NCBI GenBank assembly: GCA_023431245.1
Contig: JAEYXO010000381.1
Location: forward strand, 1-15,748
Origin: Pseudomonadota bacterium
GTDB taxonomy: Bacteria > Pseudomonadota > Gammaproteobacteria > Burkholderiales > SG8-41
DNA: 15,748 nucleotides
Direction of reading: 5' to 3'
Positions 1-6,271 of the stretch are shown here, in pieces (position 1 is the stretch's first letter; every line of letters begins with the position of its first letter). Under the pieces are notes generated by a model that was not told where the DNA came from, made no database searches, and worked only from the letters and a program-made list of their open reading frames with translations. The position numbers and the translations under genes were made by a program.

Positions 1-167
1 TCGGAGACCTGCAGCACGCCCTCGATCATCGCAAGCCCGTCGGCGTCGAGCAGATTGCGGTCGTGCGCCGAGCGCAGCAGGCCGATCAGTTGTTCGCGGT
101 CTTCCGGCTCGCGCAGCAGCAGCGCGGACAGCCGTTCAAGCAGGGTAGGTTTCTGGGATTCGTCCAT
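1..167 (-). CDS. corC: CorC/YbeX-type CBS-domain protein, N-terminal fragment
   Basis: Only the first 55 codons lie in the window; the gene continues past the left edge. It starts at the ATG at 167-165, ten bases after the ybeY stop. The visible protein opens MDESQKPTLLERLSALL, then has an acidic segment (EPEDREQLIGLLRSAH) and LLDADGLAMIEGVLQVS. This is the usual N-terminus of the HlyC/CorC family before its two CBS domains and CorC_HlyC domain. The family is linked to magnesium/cobalt homeostasis, and in several bacteria ybeX mutants have ribosome or RNA phenotypes, which fits its place after ybeY. The same order (miaB, phoH-like, ybeY, corC, then often lnt) is known from many proteobacteria. 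No strong Shine-Dalgarno is visible, so translation may depend on ybeY. Family assignment is confident; transport function is not testable from the fragment. Confidence 0.88.
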   Translation of the reverse strand, partial: MDESQKPTLLERLSALLLREPEDREQLIGLLRSAHDRNLLDADGLAMIEGVLQVS

Positions 168-177
168 GGCGGGGAAG

Positions 178-642
178 TCAGGTGCCGCGCGGGGAAGGCT
201 GGCGGTAAGGGTCAGGATACCCGAAGCGGGCGAGCAGCGTTTTTTCGCGGCGTTCCATCACGGCGGCGTCGGTGTCGTTTTCATGGTCGTAGCCCTGCAG
301 GTGCAGCAGGCCGTGCACGACCATGTGCGCGTAATGCGCGGCGACGGTCTTGCGCTGCGCGCGCGCTTCGCGGGTGATCACCGGCGCGCACAGCGCAATG
401 TCCCCTTCGTAGGGCGGCCGGTCGCGGAAGACGAAGGTCAGCACGTTGGTGGCGTAGTCCCTGTCGCGGTAGCTGCGGTTGAGCAGCCGGCCCTCGGCGC
501 TGCCGACGATGCGGATGGTGACCCGGGCGTCGCCATCCAGTGCTGCGCGCGCCCAACGACGGATGCGCGCCGCCGCCGGCACGTTGCGGGCGGTGGCGGC
601 GCATTGCACGTCAATCTGCGGCGCCTTGCGGCGGGCGCTCAT
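178..642 (-). CDS. ybeY: Endoribonuclease YbeY (rRNA maturation factor)
   Basis: A 154-residue protein, typical length for YbeY, a single-strand-specific metallo-endoribonuclease involved in 16S rRNA 3'-end maturation and ribosome quality control in the cytoplasm. The signature zinc site HGLLHLQGYDH is complete, with His110, His114 and His120 as the expected ligands, followed by the acidic ENDTDAAVME segment. Upstream, RLLNRSYRDRDYATNVLTF matches the family's conserved RxLNxxYRxxDxxTDVLSF region, here with Asn in place of the usual Asp in TDVL. The start ATG overlaps the stop of the upstream phoH-like gene by four bases (ATGA), so the two are translationally coupled, and there is no separate ribosome binding site. 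The gene is part of the miaB-to-corC operon. I am very confident of the assignment. Confidence 0.96.
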   Translation of the reverse strand: MSARRKAPQIDVQCAATARNVPAAARIRRWARAALDGDARVTIRIVGSAEGRLLNRSYRDRDYATNVLTFVFRDRPPYEGDIALCAPVITREARAQRKTVAAHYAHMVVHGLLHLQGYDHENDTDAAVMERREKTLLARFGYPDPYRQPSPRGT

Positions 643-1598
643 TTGCCGTCGCCCGCGGTTTTGCGGTGCCGGTCGTAGGCATTGACGATGCGCTGCACCA
701 GCGGATGGCGGACCACGTCGGCGGCCTCGAAGAAGGTGAAGGCGATGCCGCGCACCTTTTTCAGCACCGCCTGCGCTTCGACCAGGCCGCTGACCGTGCC
801 CTTGGGCAGGTCGATCTGGGTCACGTCGCCGGTGACCACCGCCTTGCTGCCGAAGCCGATGCGGGTGAGGAACATTTTCATCTGCTCGCGCGTGGTGTTC
901 TGCGCCTCGTCGAGGATGATGAAGGCGTGGTTCAGCGTGCGTCCGCGCATGAAGGCCAGCGGCGCGATCTCGATCGCCTGGCGCTCGAACATCTTTGCGA
1001 CCTTGTCGTAACCCATCAGGTCGTAGAGCGCGTCGTAGAGCGGGCGCAGGTAGGGATCGACCTTCTGCGCCATGTCGCCGGGCAGGAAGCCGAGGCGTTC
1101 GCCGGCCTCGACCGCGGGGCGGACCAGGATGATGCGCTGCACCGCGTCGCGTTCCAGTGCGTCGACCGCGCAGGCCACCGCGAGGTAGGTCTTGCCGGTG
1201 CCGGCGGGGCCGATGCTGAAGGTGATGTCGTGTTTCTGGATGTTGAGCAGGTATTCGTTCTGCCGCGGCGTGCGGCCATGCAGATCCTGCTTGCGGGTGA
1301 TCAGCGCCGGCGCCGGGATGCCGGCCTGCGCCGCCCCCTTGTGGCCGGCTTCGATCAGCGCGAGCTGCACCGCGTCCAGCGACAGCGGGTCGCGCGCCCG
1401 GTCGTAGAAATCCTGCAGCACCTTGGCCGCGGTGCGGGCCCGGTCAAGGCTGCCGGTCAGCGTGAAACGCTCGCCGCGGCGGGCGATGCCGACATCCAGC
1501 GCGGTTTCGACCTGGCGCAGGTTCTCGTCGAGCACGCCGCAGAGATTCGCGAGGCGCTGGTTGTCGACCGGGGTGAAGCTGATTTCCAGCGGTTTCAA
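639..1598 (-). CDS. ybeZ: PhoH-like ATPase (YbeZ/PhoL)
   Basis: A 319-residue PhoH-family P-loop protein. An N-terminal KH-like segment (residues 1-105) precedes the ATPase domain. The Walker A motif is GPAGTGKT at 130-137 and the Walker B is FIILDEAQN at 226-234, with SKAVVTGDVTQIDLP (251-265) in the sensor region. PhoH/YbeZ proteins bind ATP and act with YbeY in RNA metabolism; the gene is nearly always next to ybeY, as here. The start appears to be TTG at 1598-1596, overlapping the miaB stop (TTGA); GGAG lies about ten bases upstream inside the end of miaB. I prefer this start because the conserved N-terminus KPLEISFTPVDNQRLANLCG begins there. It is likely made by translational coupling to miaB. 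No missing motif is seen. Confidence 0.95.
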   Translation of the reverse strand: MKPLEISFTPVDNQRLANLCGVLDENLRQVETALDVGIARRGERFTLTGSLDRARTAAKVLQDFYDRARDPLSLDAVQLALIEAGHKGAAQAGIPAPALITRKQDLHGRTPRQNEYLLNIQKHDITFSIGPAGTGKTYLAVACAVDALERDAVQRIILVRPAVEAGERLGFLPGDMAQKVDPYLRPLYDALYDLMGYDKVAKMFERQAIEIAPLAFMRGRTLNHAFIILDEAQNTTREQMKMFLTRIGFGSKAVVTGDVTQIDLPKGTVSGLVEAQAVLKKVRGIAFTFFEAADVVRHPLVQRIVNAYDRHRKTAGDGK

Positions 1599-2935
1599 GC
1601 GGTGGTCTCCGTGAGCTGCAGTTCGCCGCGCAGGGTGTGCGACCTGGCTTCGGTGATCAGGACGTCGGCGAAACGGCCGATGCGTTCGCGCGGCCCCGGG
1701 AAATTGACGACCCGGTTGTTGTCGGTACGTGCCGCCAGTTCTCCGGCATTGCGGCGGGCGACGCCGTCGATCAGCACGCGCTGGCGGGAGCCGACCATGG
1801 ATTCGCTGATTTTCCTCGCCTGCGACGCGATCAATGCCTGCAGGTGCTGCAGCCGCTCCTGCTTGAGGGCCTGCGGCGTGTCATCCGCCAGATCCGCGGC
1901 CGGCGTGCCGGGGCGCGGGCTGTAGACGAAGCTGAAGCTGTCGTCGAAACCGATGTCCTCGATCAGCCGCAGGGTCTGCGCGAAGTCCTGTTCGGTTTCC
2001 CCGGGAAAGCCGACGATGAAATCCGAGGAGATGCAGATGTCCGGCCGCGCCGCGCGCAGGCGGCGGATGATCGACTTGTATTCCAGCGCGGTGTAGCCGC
2101 GCTTCATCGCCGCCAGCACGCGGTCGGAGCCCGACTGCACCGGCAGGTGCACGTGGCTCACCAGTTTGGGAATGCGGGCGTAGGCCTCGATCAGCCGTGG
2201 CGTGAATTCCTTCGGATGCGAAGTCGTGTAGCGGATGCGCTCGATGCCGGGGATGTCCGCGACGTAGTCGAGCAGCAGTGCGAAGTCCGCGTCGCCGGCA
2301 CCGTCTTCCAGCGGTGCGCGCCAGGCATTGACGTTCTGGCCCAGCAGGGTGATTTCCTTCACGCCCTGCAGGGCGAGCTCCGCAACCTCGGTCAGCACGT
2401 CGTCGAAAGGCCGGGACACTTCTTCGCCGCGGGTATAGGGCACGACGCAGAAGGAACAGTACTTGCTGCAGCCCTCCATGATCGAGACAAAGGCGGTAAC
2501 GCCTTCGGTCCGCGCCGGCGGCAGGTGATCGAATTTCTCGACTTCGGGAAAGGCGATGTCGATCTGGGGCCTGCCGCTGCTGCGCCTCGCGGCGATCAGC
2601 TGCGGCAGCCGGTGCAGAGTCTGCGGGCCGAAGACGACATCGACGAAGGGCGCGCGTTTGACGATGGCCGCGCCTTCCTGGCTGGCGACGCAGCCGCCGA
2701 CACCGATGATCAGGCCGGGATTCCGCGCCTTGTACTGTTTGACGCGGCCGAGGTCGTGGAACACCTTTTCCTGGGCTTTTTCGCGCACCGAGCAGGTGTT
2801 GAACAGGATGACATCGGCTTCCGCCGGATCGTCGGTGGGGGCCAGGTCTTCGCCTGCGCGCAGCACGTCGGCCATCTTGGCCGAGTCGTACTCGTTCATC
2901 TGGCAACCGAAGGTCTTGATGTACACCTTGCCCAC
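1595..2935 (-). CDS. miaB: tRNA-2-methylthio-N6-dimethylallyladenosine synthase MiaB
   Basis: A 446-residue radical-SAM methylthiotransferase that converts i6A37 to ms2i6A37 in tRNAs reading UNN codons. The N-terminal MTTase domain carries the three cysteines of the auxiliary iron-sulfur cluster: Cys11 (FGCQMNEYDS), Cys48 (NTCSVREKA) and Cys82 (GVGGCVASQ). The radical-SAM motif CxxxCxxC is at Cys156, Cys160 and Cys163 (EGCSKYCSFCVVPYTRG). A C-terminal TRAM-like segment contains NNRVVNFPGP. Length and motif spacing are those of MiaB rather than RimO or MtaB. Translation starts at a GTG (2935-2933), three bases after the TAA of the upstream small gene; starting there puts the conserved KVYIKTFGCQMN at the N-terminus. 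The 3' end overlaps the PhoH-like gene by four bases. It looks fully intact. Confidence 0.97.
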   Translation of the reverse strand: MGKVYIKTFGCQMNEYDSAKMADVLRAGEDLAPTDDPAEADVILFNTCSVREKAQEKVFHDLGRVKQYKARNPGLIIGVGGCVASQEGAAIVKRAPFVDVVFGPQTLHRLPQLIAARRSSGRPQIDIAFPEVEKFDHLPPARTEGVTAFVSIMEGCSKYCSFCVVPYTRGEEVSRPFDDVLTEVAELALQGVKEITLLGQNVNAWRAPLEDGAGDADFALLLDYVADIPGIERIRYTTSHPKEFTPRLIEAYARIPKLVSHVHLPVQSGSDRVLAAMKRGYTALEYKSIIRRLRAARPDICISSDFIVGFPGETEQDFAQTLRLIEDIGFDDSFSFVYSPRPGTPAADLADDTPQALKQERLQHLQALIASQARKISESMVGSRQRVLIDGVARRNAGELAARTDNNRVVNFPGPRERIGRFADVLITEARSHTLRGELQLTETTA

Positions 2936-2938
2936 GGT

Positions 2939-3253
2939 TTACTTCTTTGCGCTGTCGATCCGGGCCTGTTCTTCCGGCGTCAGGATCACCAGGCGCAGCA
3001 CCTCGCCATTCCGGTCCAGCAGGTACAGCACTTCGGAGCCGGGGGGCAACTGGCCATGAGTGATCGCACGGTTGTTGCGGTCGATGATGACGCCGCCCGG
3101 CGCAAGCCGGCGGGTCTCGTTGCCCAGTTGCACCAGCGGCAGCATTTGCCGCTCGCCGGTGGTTGCCCTCTTGGCCTCGGCCGGCAGTGCGCGCTGTGCC
3201 CAAGCCTGTCCGGAGAGCAGCAAAAAAGCCAATAAAAGCATTAACTTACGCAT
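2939..3253 (-). CDS. Small secreted hypothetical protein, first gene of the miaB operon
   Basis: A 104-residue protein starting at the ATG at 3253-3251. The reading frame is open further upstream, but this start gives a textbook signal peptide: MRK, then a hydrophobic core (LMLLLAFLLLSG), then a signal peptidase I-like site QAWAQ (AxA near residues 17-19). The mature part, about 85 residues, contains LAPGGVIIDRNNRAITHGQLP and ends LRLVILTPEEQARIDSAKK. It has no cysteine pair, metal motif or transmembrane segment after the signal, so it is predicted periplasmic. Similar small exported proteins sit in front of miaB in betaproteobacteria as I recall them, but I do not know a function and assign none. 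The stop lies three bases before miaB, so it is co-transcribed. The ribosome binding site is weak. Confidence 0.8.
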   Translation of the reverse strand: MRKLMLLLAFLLLSGQAWAQRALPAEAKRATTGERQMLPLVQLGNETRRLAPGGVIIDRNNRAITHGQLPPGSEVLYLLDRNGEVLRLVILTPEEQARIDSAKK

Positions 3254-3259
3254 CGGCTT

Positions 3260-3288
3260 ACGATAACACGGCAGGTCTTGCCCGGCAA
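3260..3288 (-). promoter_or_regulatory. Candidate sigma70 promoter of the small gene-miaB operon
   Basis: On the minus strand TTGCCG (3288-3283) and TATCGT (3265-3260) are separated by 17 bases; each matches four of six consensus positions. The -10 would end six bases before the chosen ATG at 3253. That would make the transcript almost leaderless, or imply that the fifth codon (also ATG) is the true start. Read-through from the tRNA promoter is an equally good source of transcription. Confidence 0.27.
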
Positions 3289-3317
3289 ACGCGAGAGCGG
3301 ACAAACACGGAAAGAAG

Positions 3318-3393
3318 TGGTGGCGAGTCAGGGATTTGAACCCCGGACCAATGGATTATGATTCCACTGCTCTAACCACTGAGCTAACTCGCC
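3318..3393 (-). tRNA. tRNA with CAT anticodon, probably elongator tRNA-Met
   Basis: A complete 76-base cloverleaf. The acceptor stem GGCGAGT (3393-3387) pairs with ACTCGCC (3328-3322), A73 follows, and the CCA end is genomically encoded (3320-3318). The D stem is GCTC/GAGC, the anticodon stem GTGGA/TCCAT, the loop ATCATAA with anticodon CAT, and the T arm has a TTCAAAT loop. It is not the initiator: position 1-72 is a G-C pair rather than a mismatch, and the anticodon stem lacks the three G-C pairs of tRNA-fMet. I prefer elongator Met over Ile2 (lysidine-modified CAT) because pairs 4-69 and 5-68 are G-C and A-T, not the C-G pairs described as TilS determinants. The D-loop and TTGGTC variable loop do resemble some Ile2 tRNAs, so that remains possible. 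Confidence 0.93.
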
Positions 3394-3407
3394 ACGGGAG
3401 GGGGCGC

Positions 3408-3436
3408 AGTCTAAAGAGCAGGGTGACCCTTGTCAA
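3408..3436 (-). promoter_or_regulatory. Strong sigma70 promoter of the tRNA
   Basis: On the minus strand a perfect -35 TTGACA (3436-3431) is followed by a 17-base spacer and the -10 TAGACT (3413-3408, four of six). Transcription would start near 3401, about eight bases before the mature tRNA 5' end. The stretch between the -10 and the tRNA is almost pure G/C (GCGCCCCCTCCCGT), the kind of discriminator seen at stringently controlled stable-RNA promoters. Confidence 0.8.
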
Positions 3437-3541
3437 GCCGGCATTGCCGGCCATTCCATTGATTTTTCTGCAGAATCCGTATGTTACATGCAGTCTTGAG
3501 CATTCCCGGCGGGGATTCTGGAGGCTGCGTCCCGGGCCGCC

Positions 3542-3547
3542 TAGAAT
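3542..3547 (+). promoter_or_regulatory. Candidate -10 element for the ubiH-like operon
   Basis: TAGAAT lies 41 bases before the ubiH-like ATG and matches five of six -10 positions. The -35 is poor (TGGAGG-like at about 17 bases), so this rests on the -10 match and its position only. Confidence 0.35.
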
Positions 3548-3588
3548 GCGGGCCATGGAAAACTGTCTTCTAGCGGATTTTACGTCCG

Positions 3589-4764
3589 ATGCCTGCTATT
3601 CATCATGATGTACTGATTGTCGGCGGTGGCCTGGTGGGCGCCTGTCTCGCGCTGGCGCTGCAGCGCCAGGGCCTGACTGTCGCGTTGATCGACGCGCAGG
3701 CGCCGCAGGCGGTTGCGACGGGCGAGGGCTGGGATACCCGGGTTTACGCCATCAGCCCCGGCAACGCGGCCTTCCTCGACTCCCTCGGCGTCTGGCAGCG
3801 GCTCGATCCGCAGCGCGTGCAGCGCGTGGAGTCGATGCTGATTTCCGGAGACCGGCCCGCGGGCCGGCTTTCATTCAGCGCCTATGACGCCGGCCTGCGC
3901 GAGCTTGCGTTCATCGTCGAAAGCGGAGCCCTGCAGCGGGCCCTGCGCCAGGCCATGGCCGAAACCGGCGAGGCGCTGCCGTCATTTCCTGAATACGCGA
4001 CCAGCCTGCAGGTCGGTGCGGACTGCGCCAGTCTGGCACTCGCCGGCGGCCGCCTGCTGCAGGCGCGGCTGGTGGTGGGCACCGATGGCGGCGATTCATG
4101 GGTGCGGCAGGCCGCAGGCCTGGAGGCCCGGGTTACCGACTACCGGCAAACCGGGGTCGTCGCCAATTTCGAAACCGGGGAAGACCATCGGGGTGCGGCA
4201 CACCAGTGGTTCCGCGACGATGGCGTGCTGGCGCTGCTGCCCTTGCCGGGCCGGCGGGTATCGATGGTGTGGTCGACGGCGGAGGATCATGCGCAGGCGC
4301 TGCTGGCGCTGCCGGCTGCTGCGCTGGCCGAGAAAGTCATGGAAGCCAGCGCCGGCGTGCACGGTGTCTTGCGCTTGATCACACCCGCCGCCGGTTTTCC
4401 GTTGCGGCTTGCCCATGTGCCGAAACTGGTGGCGCCGCGGATCGCGTTGGCGGGCGACGCTGCGCACACTGTGCACCCGCTGGCGGGCCAGGGCGTTAAT
4501 CTGGGTTTCCGGGATGTGCGCGAACTGGTGAGTGTGCTGTCGGCGCGCGCGCCCGGGCAGGACTGCGGCGACCGGCAACTGCTGCGGCGTTATGAAAGGG
4601 CGCGGCGCGAAGACATTGCGGCGATGGAACTCGGCACCGACGGGCTGCAGAAACTTTTTGCGGCAAGGCCGGTCTGGGTATCCGGGGTGCGTAATTCCGG
4701 CATGGCGGCAGTGGATCGGCTGCCATTCCTTAAAAACCTGCTGATCCGCCACGCAGCGGCCTGA
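3589..4764 (+). CDS. UbiH/UbiF-family FAD-dependent ubiquinone-biosynthesis hydroxylase
   Basis: A 391-residue flavoprotein monooxygenase of the UbiH/UbiF/Coq6 family, which hydroxylates the aromatic ring of ubiquinone precursors using O2, FAD and NAD(P)H at the inner membrane. The Rossmann FAD motif is at the N-terminus (VLIVGGGLVGACLALAL, residues 8-24). RVYAISPGNAAFLDSLGVW (52-70) is the family signature after the first strand. GTDGGDSWVRQAAG (164-177) corresponds to the DG motif. The GD motif RIALAGDAAHTVHPLAGQG (284-302) contacts the FAD ribityl chain. Which ring position it acts on (C5, C6 or C1) cannot be read from motifs, so I give no gene symbol. It starts at the ATG at 3589 and is followed by a dsbC-like gene, a pairing I recall from other betaproteobacteria. 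Nothing is missing. Confidence 0.93.
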   Translation: MPAIHHDVLIVGGGLVGACLALALQRQGLTVALIDAQAPQAVATGEGWDTRVYAISPGNAAFLDSLGVWQRLDPQRVQRVESMLISGDRPAGRLSFSAYDAGLRELAFIVESGALQRALRQAMAETGEALPSFPEYATSLQVGADCASLALAGGRLLQARLVVGTDGGDSWVRQAAGLEARVTDYRQTGVVANFETGEDHRGAAHQWFRDDGVLALLPLPGRRVSMVWSTAEDHAQALLALPAAALAEKVMEASAGVHGVLRLITPAAGFPLRLAHVPKLVAPRIALAGDAAHTVHPLAGQGVNLGFRDVRELVSVLSARAPGQDCGDRQLLRRYERARREDIAAMELGTDGLQKLFAARPVWVSGVRNSGMAAVDRLPFLKNLLIRHAAA

Positions 4765-4822
4765 ATTCCACGCGGCCGCATACTTACCACCAATGACGGG
4801 CGATCCGCCCAGGGAACACGAC

Positions 4823-5533
4823 ATGTTGAAACGACTGGCTTCCGTTGTCTGTGCAGTGCTGCTGACGGCAGTTCCGGCGCAGGCCAACGAGGGCAATGTA
4901 CGCAAGGCTTTCGAAGCCCGCTTTCCGTCGATGAAAATCGAAAGCATCACCCGGATGCCTTTCCCCGGCCTCTATGAAATCGTGTTTGACGGGCAGGTGG
5001 TTTATACCGATGAGAAGCTGACTTACCTGATGAGCGGAAACCTGTTCGACCTGCGCAGCACTCAGGAGCGCAACCTGACCCGCGAGCGCCGCGACCAGAT
5101 CGCATCCGGCGCGCTGGTCAATGCGCAGGCGAATGCCATCAAGCGGGTCAAAGGCAACGGCAAACGGGTGGTCTACACCTTCGAGGATCCGAACTGCGGT
5201 TATTGCAAGGAGCTGCAGAAGGAGCTGAACAAGATGACCGACATCACGGTGTACACCTTCCTGCTGCCGATCCTGTCGCAGGACTCTGCCGAAAAATCGA
5301 AAGCAGTGTGGTGCGCCAGGGATCGCGGCCGTGCCTGGGATGATTTGATGAACAAGGCTGCGCTGCCGGCGAACGCGGTCAAGACCTGTGCGACGCCGCT
5401 GGAAGACAACCAGCGCCTGGCCCAGCGTTTTGGCGTGCGTGGAACGCCGGCCATATTCCTTGCCAACGGCCAGCAGGTCGGCGGCTATCTGCCGGCCGAC
5501 AAGCTGGAGCAGGCGCTGGCCGCCCTGAAGTAG
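4823..5533 (+). CDS. dsbC: Periplasmic DsbC-type disulfide isomerase
   Basis: A 236-residue exported thioredoxin-fold protein. I chose the ATG at 4823 because AGGGA lies seven bases before it and it begins a signal peptide (MLKRLASVVCAVLLTAVPAQA, cleavage near residue 21). The upstream in-frame ATG at 4793 only adds polar residues. The mature N-terminal part (about 22-85) is the DsbC dimerisation domain, including GLYEIVFDGQVVYTDEKLTYLM. The catalytic domain has the active site CGYC (Cys125, Cys128), the DsbC signature, and a cis-Pro loop GTPAIF. Two more cysteines (WCARD and KTCATPL) match the structural disulfide of DsbC. The family rearranges wrong disulfides in the periplasm and is kept reduced by DsbD. 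It is likely co-transcribed with the next gene (25-base gap). DsbG is less likely given CGYC. Confidence 0.93.
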   Translation: MLKRLASVVCAVLLTAVPAQANEGNVRKAFEARFPSMKIESITRMPFPGLYEIVFDGQVVYTDEKLTYLMSGNLFDLRSTQERNLTRERRDQIASGALVNAQANAIKRVKGNGKRVVYTFEDPNCGYCKELQKELNKMTDITVYTFLLPILSQDSAEKSKAVWCARDRGRAWDDLMNKAALPANAVKTCATPLEDNQRLAQRFGVRGTPAIFLANGQQVGGYLPADKLEQALAALK

Positions 5534-5558
5534 GCGGCTGCCGGGCGGAACGGCAAGG

Positions 5559-6104
5559 ATGATTCCGGGCCGGATTCCAGGTTGCAGGTTCAGGCTGGCC
5601 CTGGGGCTGTCGGTCTTGGCGCATGTTTTACTGGCCGGCAGCTGGGGTGGCGGTGCCGGCGGCACTGTCGCCCTGCAGGGGCCGCTGCAGGCCCGCCTTG
5701 ACGCCGCAGCGGCGGTGGCCTCGGATGCGGTTTTCGCGGATCAAGCCGTTGCGGCAACAATACCGGCGTTGCCGGAACAGCCGCGGTCCAGGGGTGGTCG
5801 CCCGGTGCCGGCGACTGCCGCGCCCGGTTCCGGTGCCGCCGGCGCCGATCCCCGTTTTTACCTGGCGCGCGAGCTGGATCAGTATCCTGCTGCCCCGGAG
5901 CTGCAGCAGGCCGCAGCGGCCGCCCATGTCCGCGTCTGGGTCGGCATAGACCAGCAGGGCCGCGTGGTGGATGTGGCCCCGGCGGATCCGGGACACCCGG
6001 TGGCGGAAGTCCGCGAGCAACTGCTGGCGGTCCGCTTCGTCCCGGCCCGCAAGGATGGCCGTCCCGTGAAGAGCCGCGTGCTGATGGAATGGCCAGTGCT
6101 CTAG
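5559..6104 (+). CDS. Membrane-anchored protein with TonB-C-like domain
   Basis: A 181-residue protein starting at the ATG at 5559, with GGAA about seven bases upstream. Residues 12-29 (LALGLSVLAHVLLAGSWG) form one N-terminal membrane anchor; the SxxxH pattern (S18 and H22) recalls TonB. A low-complexity Ala/Pro/Arg linker (about 30-95) spans part of the periplasm. The C-terminal 80 residues contain DPRFYLARELDQYP, VRVWVGIDQQGRVVDVAP and LLAVRFVPARKDGRPVKSR, the pattern of a TonB C-terminal domain. No exbB or exbD lies nearby, and the linker lacks the long Pro-Lys/Pro-Glu repeats of true TonB, so energy transduction to an outer-membrane receptor is uncertain. It follows dsbC closely and ends at a strong hairpin, so it is probably the last gene of the ubiH-like-dsbC operon. 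Confidence 0.75.
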   Translation: MIPGRIPGCRFRLALGLSVLAHVLLAGSWGGGAGGTVALQGPLQARLDAAAAVASDAVFADQAVAATIPALPEQPRSRGGRPVPATAAPGSGAAGADPRFYLARELDQYPAAPELQQAAAAAHVRVWVGIDQQGRVVDVAPADPGHPVAEVREQLLAVRFVPARKDGRPVKSRVLMEWPVL

Positions 6105-6105
6105 A

Positions 6106-6139
6106 CACCCTGCTGCCGGCACGGCACAGGGGGTGCTTT
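6106..6139 (+). terminator. Probable rho-independent terminator of the ubiH-like-dsbC-tonB-like operon
   Basis: It begins two bases after the stop codon. The arms CACCCTG-C-TGCCG and CGGCA-CAGGGGGTG (6106-6135) pair with a GCA loop, one bulged C and two bulged Gs, giving about twelve pairs, mostly G-C. The tail is only CTTT (6136-6139), so termination may be partial. Confidence 0.55.
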
Positions 6140-6143
6140 GGAG

Positions 6144-6149
6144 TAAAAT
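6144..6149 (+). promoter_or_regulatory. Candidate -10 element for the cyclic-nucleotide module
   Basis: TAAAAT (five of six) sits directly after the putative terminator and 122 bases before the phosphodiesterase ATG. No clear -35 is visible at 16-18 bases (ACGGCA, three of six). If used, the transcript would carry a leader of about 115 bases. Confidence 0.35.
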
Positions 6150-6271
6150 CGGCCGTTCCGGTTTTCCCCGTCCCGACCGAAAGCACAGGATGAAGTCCGC
6201 GAACGCCCTTCTGAGCCACGCCGCATGCACCGGATGCCCTCCGGAAGCGGCGGCACGGCGATAGGCGCCCC

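Noticed and set aside
540..3235. Long plus-strand open frames (up to about 530 codons) opposite ybeY, the phoH-like gene and miaB
   Set aside because: Their translations are His/Gln/Arg/Ala-rich with no recognisable motif, and they lie antisense to three intact conserved genes. They are a by-product of high third-position GC.
3437..3451. GCCGGC-ATT-GCCGGC inverted repeat between the tRNA promoter and the ubiH-like gene
   Set aside because: A strong stem but no T-run on either strand next to it. GCCGGC is self-complementary and common in such GC-rich DNA, so I do not call a terminator or operator.
4798..4810. GGGCG-ATC-CGCCC hairpin just before the dsbC ribosome binding site
   Set aside because: Only five pairs and no alternative structure or T-run; possible minor effect on translation, but no basis to call a regulatory element.
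4096..5665. Minus-strand frames of about 285-290 codons opposite the ubiH-like and dsbC genes
   Set aside because: Antisense to well-supported genes, and their translations show no family features.
6190..6264. 24-codon leader frame (MKSANALLSHAACTGC...) ending seven bases before the phosphodiesterase start
   Set aside because: It has a plausible position and a CxxC pair, but a poor ribosome binding site, no run of regulatory codons and no attenuator hairpin pair that I can see.
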